A stretch of DNA of 5,277 bases. It comes from Chlorobiota bacterium. Its GTDB lineage: Bacteria; Bacteroidota; Bacteroidia; Bacteroidales; JAADGE01. The notes below the pieces were generated by a model. It was not told the DNA's origin. It made no database searches and saw only the letters and a list, made by a program, of their open reading frames with translations. Location: assembly GCA_030592825.1 (NCBI GenBank), contig JAUVIG010000291.1, positions 1 to 5,277 on the forward strand, given 5' to 3'. A program made the translations under genes and the position numbers. Of the stretch, positions 1-3,406 are shown in pieces; position 1 is the first letter of the stretch; each line of letters opens with the position of its first letter.

Positions 1-1
1 A

Positions 2-445
2 GGAAAAATAATTATACCGGGCGGTAAACGAAGCAATCAAAGAACCTTAAAATTACAGCCTTACCAAGTCCTTGAACTCTATCATTACCTTGAAATCATA
101 AGACCGGAAATAATAAAAAACATACATCAAAAACGACCGGCAAGAAAGCCCGATAAAATCAATAAACAAAGATTAAACGAACAATTATTTATCAGCATAA
201 ACGGCAGCACAAACATAAAAAACAGCCTTTTGCATCTGTTCCGGGAACTGAAAAAAAAATATCCGAACATAAAACACGGCAAACAAATCCGGATGTCAGT
301 CATAACAAACAAACTCAAAACACATAATTTAAGAGAAGTACAATACTTTGCCGGTCATAAGTGGGTAAGTTCAACAGAGAGATACAAATTAAATAACATA
401 GAAGACCTGAAAAAAGAAATAGAAAAGTTCCATCCTCTTAATTAA
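2..445 (+). CDS. Tyrosine recombinase/integrase, C-terminal part (5' end outside window)
   Basis: This is the C-terminal 147 residues of a tyrosine recombinase, which cuts and rejoins DNA through a covalent 3'-phosphotyrosine. The frame is open from base 2 to the TAA at 443-445, so the gene starts left of the window; the TTG at 230 is only an internal codon. Visible pieces are a beta-strand segment (IIIPGGKRSNQRTLKLQ), a lysine/arginine-rich linker, box II as KQIRMSVITNKLKTHNLREVQ with the second catalytic arginine, then AGHKWVSSTERY, holding the late His/Lys pair and the nucleophile Tyr. The usual HxxR reads KxxR/QIR here, which I recall as normal in a Bacteroidota integrase family, so I do not call it inactive. 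The first catalytic Arg lies outside the window. The tail ends EIEKFHPLN. Composition (A-rich strand, many CCGG) matches the primase at 3407, which suggests a shared element type. Confidence 0.9.
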   Translation, partial: GKIIIPGGKRSNQRTLKLQPYQVLELYHYLEIIRPEIIKNIHQKRPARKPDKINKQRLNEQLFISINGSTNIKNSLLHLFRELKKKYPNIKHGKQIRMSVITNKLKTHNLREVQYFAGHKWVSSTERYKLNNIEDLKKEIEKFHPLN

Positions 446-474
446 TGCTTAAATGATATAATGCTTTAATGCTT
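444..474 (+). repeat. Three copies of AATGCTT at the recombinase stop
   Basis: The heptamer AATGCTT occurs at 444-450, 460-466 and 468-474. The first copy overlaps the last two bases of the recombinase TAA. The spacing is uneven (9 bp, then 1 bp), so this is a degenerate cluster rather than a clean tandem array. It could be recombinase accessory-binding DNA or simple low-complexity drift; the sequence alone does not decide. Confidence 0.5.
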
Positions 475-485
475 CAATATTTGTG

Positions 486-574
486 TTACCGGGTAAAGCT
501 GTAATTGAAACAGCAGCACCCGCCCGAATCTTTCCTAAAACCGCAAGCAATCTCTCCGCAGAGGGTTAAGCGGT
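486..574. repeat. Cluster of inverted repeats downstream of the recombinase
   Basis: Three successive foldable elements lie within 90 bp: TTACC-g-GGTAA at 486-496, GCTGT-aattgaa-ACAGC at 498-514, and an outer stem ACCGC (540-544) / GCGGT (570-574) enclosing CTCT-ccgc-AGAG at 552-563. A further short stem TTTGC/GCAAA is at 594-611. The density of stems next to a recombinase gene could mean a folded RNA read from the minus strand (promoter at 608-636), a recombination site, or a widespread intergenic repeat. Each stem is only 4-5 bp, so individual stability is modest. Confidence 0.45.
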
Positions 575-607
575 GTGTTTTTTACTCCCTTTGTTTGCGG
601 CACCGGG

Positions 608-636
608 CAAAGTTACGCAAGATTACACGGAAGCAA
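608..636 (-). promoter_or_regulatory. Bacteroidota-type promoter on minus strand (also CTnDOT-like att core)
   Basis: Read on the minus strand, TAACTTTG (608-615) is a perfect TAnnTTTG -7 element, and a TTG at 634-636 within a T run sits 18 bp upstream, close to the usual -33 spacing. Transcription would start near 601 and run towards the recombinase tail, through the inverted-repeat cluster, with no clear coding frame. The 10-mer GTAACTTTGC (607-616, minus strand) also fits the GTAnnTTTGC core I recall for CTnDOT-family integration sites. The two motifs overlap by nature, so this site cannot tell them apart. Confidence 0.5.
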
Positions 637-662
637 AAAAACCGTAAAAAACACGATTTGTT

Positions 663-697
663 AATTAGGCAAGCCCTTCTCAAAAGCCTAATTTTTT
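663..697 (+). terminator. Probable intrinsic terminator after the recombinase
   Basis: A perfect 8-bp stem AATTAGGC (663-670) / GCCTAATT (686-693) with a 15-nt loop is followed by a T run ending at 697. It would stop plus-strand transcripts about 220 bp past the recombinase. The long loop and only four G-C pairs make it moderate in strength. Confidence 0.45.
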
Positions 698-1348
698 ATA
701 TCTTGAATGAGAGTTCAACGACTTCGATAAACCGGATACGATGAAAGCAAACCGATGAATAAGCAATGATGAAAAAATTACGGAAAAACAAAATTTTAGC
801 CGGTTCCTCTCTGTCTGATGAGTGAGTTTGTTAATGAAAATTATCTGAATTTAAAAGCTGCAGAGATAAAATTTTTTCTTTTTCCGCCGGCTTTGTTCGG
901 CTTGCCCTCGCTAAACGCATCGACACACAGTGTAAATTTCGGATACTTTAAAAAAACATAATAAAATGTTTTTTTTGAAAAGACAGCTTCTACGCTGTAC
1001 AGCAGATGAAATCGAACATTCCGGAACAAATAAACATAATTACATGACATTAACTTCACGGCATTTTAAACCGCTCCCGTCTGCCGACAGGCAAATCAAA
1101 AAAACATTAAAAAACAAGTTTTAAATATTTTTTCGATTGATAAAAAAATGATTGATTGATTTTTTTTTTTATTTGAAATTTTTAATTGAAAATCATATAA
1201 AAAACCTTCAAATGAAAGAAAAAACACTACTTTTGAAGCAGTTCTGTGAAAAAATGAAAGTAGTTTGTTGACTGCATACTGCGGACTTCCGACTGTTAAA
1301 AAATCGGGAGTAGAGGAAAATTTTAACAACTGTTTTTAGTGCGGTAGT

Positions 1349-1489
1349 TGGTACGATTACGGAGCTAGATTCTATGATGCTCAGTTGGGTAGGTGGCATG
1401 TGGTTGATCCGATGGCAGAAAAATATTATTCATTTTCTACATATTGTTATGCTGGTAATAACCCAATTAAGTATATTGATGTAGATGGT
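1349..1489 (+). pseudogene. Truncated Rhs core remnant
   Basis: From 1349 the frame reads WYDYGARFYDAQLGRWHVVDP, then AEKYYSFSTYCYAGNNPIKY and IDVDG. This is the very end of the RHS repeat-associated core domain, the part just before the variable toxin tip. The rest of the core, normally many hundreds of residues, is missing: upstream of 1349 no frame gives Rhs-like sequence, and an in-frame TAG lies at 1337-1339. The cut falls exactly at the conserved Trp. This arrangement is known from orphan rhs-CT/cdiA-CT modules, in which a tip and its immunity gene are stored with a short stretch of core homology. Confidence 0.8.
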
Positions 1490-2194
1490 TTTTATTTTAC
1501 AGATTCAACTAACATTAATAACGTTGAGAACCATGCTAATAAAATAATAAACTCTGAAAATAAACGTCAAGGAAGATTGCAAAATAAAATTAATAACAGA
1601 TCAGCTAAAGGAAAGCGTACTGCTGGTATTGAAAGAAGAAAAGGAAAATCTGAGAAAAGAGAAGCTGCAATGAATCATTTAATTGGTGCAATTGACCAGA
1701 TGAGAAGAGATCCAAATGTTGGATTTCAAGTTAATTGGGGTTGGAATAGTGCAGGAAGCCAACAGAGTGGTTATACTGAAGCAACAAGTAATACACATGT
1801 TGTTTTTCATATTTCATCTGAATATGGTTTAAATGGACTTGCTCATGAGTTAATTCATGGTAAGCAATTTTTAGATGGAAATATTGACTTCACATCTTCA
1901 GGTAGTGGAGGTTTAATTTATGATTTATGGGATGAATCAGAAGCATATACTGTTGAATCAGCGTATAGAGGTTTCAGTAATTTTAAATCTTATAACCCAA
2001 ACATGGTTCTAAACAAATATGAATCAAGTTATCCAAAATACAAAGAATTATCTACAATGCCTTTAAATACTAACACACCAATGGGTGTAATCCGTTTAAA
2101 TAATGCTAAAAGAATTGGAAGTTTTCCCAATATAAATAACTATTCAGATAAAACTTTGTATAAGAATAAAAACCTCGGTACTTATTTTAGATAA
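1385..2194 (+). CDS. Orphan Rhs C-terminal tip with HExxH zinc-metallopeptidase toxin domain
   Basis: The open frame of 269 residues is counted here from the TTG at 1385; the first in-frame ATG is at 1412, Rhs homology already begins at 1349, and no ribosome site decides among them, so it may not be translated on its own. Residues 1-35 are Rhs core ending in DVDG. Residues 53-92 are strongly basic. The C-terminal domain holds AHELIHG (H154, E155, H158), the zinc-binding and catalytic core of a metallopeptidase, and WDESEAY 25-34 residues later, whose Glu (E184 or E186) could be the third zinc ligand of a gluzincin. Polymorphic-toxin metallopeptidases (for example M91/NleD-like) have this layout, but the exact family is not certain. 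Expected role: a secreted or delivered protease that attacks rival cells. The lipoprotein gene starts 2 bp after the stop, as expected for a toxin-immunity pair. AT-rich, unlike the flanking mobile genes. Confidence 0.75.
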   Translation: MGRWHVVDPMAEKYYSFSTYCYAGNNPIKYIDVDGFYFTDSTNINNVENHANKIINSENKRQGRLQNKINNRSAKGKRTAGIERRKGKSEKREAAMNHLIGAIDQMRRDPNVGFQVNWGWNSAGSQQSGYTEATSNTHVVFHISSEYGLNGLAHELIHGKQFLDGNIDFTSSGSGGLIYDLWDESEAYTVESAYRGFSNFKSYNPNMVLNKYESSYPKYKELSTMPLNTNTPMGVIRLNNAKRIGSFPNINNYSDKTLYKNKNLGTYFR

Positions 2195-2196
2195 AA

Positions 2197-2610
2197 ATGA
2201 AAAAATATATTTTAATAATTATAGCAGTAATAATTAGTGGCTCATCATGTAAATTATATCAGCCCAAAGATTTTAATAATAAAAATTATGATTTTCATGA
2301 CCATCTACTTAAGAGTAGCATCCAGTTTTATAATGACTCATTATTTCTCTATATAGATGATCTTAGGATTTCCGAAGGTTTATGGGAAATTCATGATGAA
2401 AAATTTATAATTCTTAAAAGTTTTCCAAGAAAAACAAAGGGATATTATTGCTATAAGTTTTATAATGAAGAAGTAAAAAGATATGAACCATATCAGTATA
2501 TAGAATTTACTAAAAAAGTGAAGATTGTTAATAGCAAGCTTTTGAAAGCAGATAGTCATAAATACTATTTAACAGAAAAGACACCCAAGCCTATTTCAAA
2601 TGATTTTTAG
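2197..2610 (+). CDS. Small lipoprotein, candidate immunity protein for the Rhs tip
   Basis: This 137-residue protein starts with a lipoprotein signal: MKK, a hydrophobic run (residues 4-13), then SGSSC with Cys18 as the likely lipidated residue. No acidic or lysine-acidic surface-export tag follows Cys18 (the next residues are KLYQPKD), so a periplasm-facing location is more likely than the cell surface. The mature part has a beta-rich look, with SLFLYIDDL, GLWEIHDEKFIIL and YQYIEFTKKVKIV strands, a pattern seen in small Bacteroidota lipoproteins. I do not recognise a named family. It begins 2 bp after the toxin frame and is likely co-transcribed. By position it should be the immunity protein, and lipidation would fit a toxin acting in the periplasm or envelope; both are inferences. 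Its last residues PISNDF-stop recur in the repeats just downstream. Confidence 0.7.
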   Translation: MKKYILIIIAVIISGSSCKLYQPKDFNNKNYDFHDHLLKSSIQFYNDSLFLYIDDLRISEGLWEIHDEKFIILKSFPRKTKGYYCYKFYNEEVKRYEPYQYIEFTKKVKIVNSKLLKADSHKYYLTEKTPKPISNDF

Positions 2611-2768
2611 AATAAAGAGCCTAGCCCATTTCGCAAAGCTTTTAGAATAAAGAGCCTACGGCTAGCCCAAAAGCGGAATATTAAAACAAACAAGAAAGCA
2701 ATTCTATTAAGAGTTGCTTTTTTTTATGCCATGCCCATTTCACAATCATTTTAGAATACAGCGTCCCA
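2591..2768 (+). repeat. Three imperfect repeats, each encoding a PISxxF-stop tail
   Basis: Unit 1 (2591-2625) is the end of the lipoprotein gene, unit 2 is at 2625-2667 and unit 3 at 2734-2768. Units 1 and 2 share an identical 19-mer (2605-2623 and 2640-2658) that includes the stop codon. Read in the frame of the stop, they give PISNDF, PISQSF and PISQSF, each followed by TAG (2608-2610, 2643-2645, 2752-2754). Unit 2 has an extra 7 bp (CGGCTA-type duplication) in its tail. Unit 3 is more diverged after the stop. The best reading is leftover 3' ends of related genes, left behind as cassettes were swapped or deleted behind the Rhs locus. Confidence 0.75.
2695..2725 (+). terminator. Intrinsic terminator of the toxin-lipoprotein unit
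   Basis: An 11-bp stem (2695-2705 with 2710-2720, one G-U pair) with a 4-nt loop ATTA is followed by eight T residues (2718-2725). It lies 85 bp after the lipoprotein stop, between repeat units 2 and 3, and would end plus-strand transcripts from the toxin cassette. Confidence 0.75.
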
Positions 2769-2810
2769 GTTCCATTGAGGCTGTACAAAACAAAAATAAA
2801 CAGACATGTT

Positions 2811-2831
2811 CGGCGGTCGGCTTTGCCGCCG
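2811..2831. repeat. GC-rich hairpin CGGCGG/CCGCCG
   Basis: CGGCGG (2811-2816) pairs with CCGCCG (2826-2831) around a 9-nt loop. It is much more GC-rich than its surroundings and has no T tract on either side, so it is not an obvious terminator. A loosely similar word (gccggctttgttcggc) occurs at about 886-901. Function unknown. Confidence 0.4.
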
Positions 2832-2847
2832 TCGTTCTATAAAAACC

Positions 2848-2881
2848 AAAACCGCAGATTAAATTAGATCTGCGGTTTTTT
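2848..2881. terminator. Bidirectional intrinsic terminator
   Basis: A perfect 12-bp stem AAAACCGCAGAT (2848-2859) / ATCTGCGGTTTT (2868-2879) with an 8-nt loop has T runs on both strands. It lies 4 bp past the stop of the minus-strand XRE gene and faces transcripts from the toxin cassette on the other side, so it insulates the two units. Confidence 0.85.
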
Positions 2882-2883
2882 GT

Positions 2884-3234
2884 TTAAAGAGTGTATGCTT
2901 GTTTAGCTTTAAAATCACGAATATAAGCACTGACAAATTTCAGGATTACATTTTTTTCTTCTGTCGGCATTTTATCCATTTCTTGAAATTGTTTTATCAG
3001 TTCAGCATCTTTTAAGCTGTCATTTATTTTTTCATTTGAATTACCGCTTATAATGTAATCGGCTGTTGTTCCGAATACATCCGCTAATTTTTTAAGTACA
3101 TCTGCTGGCGGTTGTACCCCTTTTATTTCATATCTGCTCATTTGCGGATATGAAACCCCTACCATTTTCGCTAATTCGGTTTGAGATAAACCTTTATCAA
3201 TCCTTAATTTTTTTATCCTTTCACCTAAAGTCAT
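2884..3234 (-). CDS. XRE/Cro-CI family transcriptional regulator
   Basis: This 116-residue protein is a phage-repressor-like DNA-binding protein. Residues 1-63 form the HTH_XRE domain: MTLGERIKKLRIDKGLSQ, a helix-turn-helix with LSQTELAKMVG (16-26) and recognition helix YPQMSRYEIKG (about 29-39), and the family's usual end, ADVFGTTADYIISG. Residues 70-116 are a mostly helical tail (LKDAELIKQFQEMDKMPTEE, then NVILKFVSAYIRDF), probably for dimerisation; there is no LexA/CI-type peptidase domain. The length is typical for single-domain repressors of mobile elements. It is divergent from the CHC2 primase at 3407, with 172 bp between the starts, where several CTTAT/ATAAG boxes lie. The likely role is repression of the replication gene and of itself. 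The start at ATG 3234 matches the conserved domain start. Confidence 0.92.
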   Translation of the reverse strand: MTLGERIKKLRIDKGLSQTELAKMVGVSYPQMSRYEIKGVQPPADVLKKLADVFGTTADYIISGNSNEKINDSLKDAELIKQFQEMDKMPTEEKNVILKFVSAYIRDFKAKQAYTL

Positions 3235-3268
3235 GTAATTTTTATGCTATTTAAGAAAATATTTGGTG

Positions 3269-3295
3269 CAAAGATAATAAATAAGTCGCAAACAA
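3269..3295 (-). promoter_or_regulatory. Promoter of the XRE gene
   Basis: On the minus strand, TATCTTTG (3269-3276) is a perfect TAnnTTTG -7 box, and a TTG at 3293-3295 lies 16 bp upstream, a little shorter than usual. The predicted start would give a leader of roughly 25-30 nt before the ATG at 3234. The -33 region sits in the near-palindrome at 3288-3308, so a bound repressor would block it. Confidence 0.6.
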
Positions 3296-3384
3296 CACGT
3301 GTGTTTGCATCGTATTGTTAATAACTTATTAATAAGTAAATTTTGCTTATAAATCGTTTATGTCTTATTTTGTATCATATAAGA
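3281..3384. promoter_or_regulatory. Operator region with CTTAT/ATAAG boxes and two palindromes
   Basis: Between the divergent genes, the pentamer ATAAG or its complement CTTAT occurs at 3281-3285, 3325-3329, 3332-3336, 3346-3350, 3364-3368 and 3379-3383. The two central copies form the perfect 14-bp palindrome ACTTATTAATAAGT (3324-3337), and the last two form TCTTAT-N10-ATAAGA (3363-3384). A separate near-palindrome, GCAAAC-a-ACACGTGT-GTTTGC, lies at 3288-3308. The layout suits dimeric binding by the adjacent XRE protein to control both directions. The two palindrome types differ in sequence, so one may bind another factor. Confidence 0.6.
3315..3372 (+). promoter_or_regulatory. Possible promoter(s) of the primase gene
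   Basis: Two imperfect Bacteroidota-type promoters fit: TTG (3315-3317) with TAAATTTTG (3337-3345) at 19 bp spacing, and TTTTG (3341-3345) with TATTTTG (3366-3372) at 20 bp. Each -7 box differs by one base in spacing from TAnnTTTG. Both overlap the CTTAT/ATAAG boxes, consistent with repression. No Shine-Dalgarno site precedes the ATG at 3407. Confidence 0.4.
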
Positions 3385-3406
3385 AAATTAAAAAGTTTTT
3401 AACAAT

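Larger units (their letters stand above)
446..1348. other. Long intergenic region with no convincing gene
   Basis: About 900 bp separate the recombinase from the Rhs fragment. The open frames here are short, have no recognisable domain and are unsupported on either strand. The first part (about 480-640) is relatively GC-rich and full of inverted repeats, and carries a minus-strand promoter. A terminator-like hairpin lies at 663-693. CCGG words, typical of the recombinase and primase, occur up to 1024 and then stop. From about 1085 to 1200 the DNA is very AT-rich, with a TGAT-type tetranucleotide run near 1149-1160 and long T runs. A short degenerate repeat (gactgc/atactgc/ggacttccgactg) lies at about 1269-1294. 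The region ends sharply at 1349, where the Rhs reading frame begins. Confidence 0.7.

Noticed and set aside
505..744. Plus-strand open frame of 79 residues in the inverted-repeat region
   Set aside because: It starts with TTG, runs through the hairpin cluster and the terminator-like stem, and its basic sequence matches no family I know.
766..825. Tiny frame MMKKLRKNKILAGSSLSDE
   Set aside because: Only 19 residues, no promoter and no sign of conservation can be seen from one sequence.
841..1059. Minus-strand open frame of 72 residues with a lysine-rich SEGKPNKAGGKRKNF stretch
   Set aside because: No recognisable domain, no promoter-like site noted for it, and low-complexity composition; it fits chance opening in AT-rich DNA. 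I could not exclude a repeat-derived peptide.
1196..1348. Possible frameshifted continuation of the Rhs core upstream of 1349
   Set aside because: No frame upstream reads like the expected core (for example GKELQDELGLDWYDYG), so the loss is a true breakpoint, not a frameshift.
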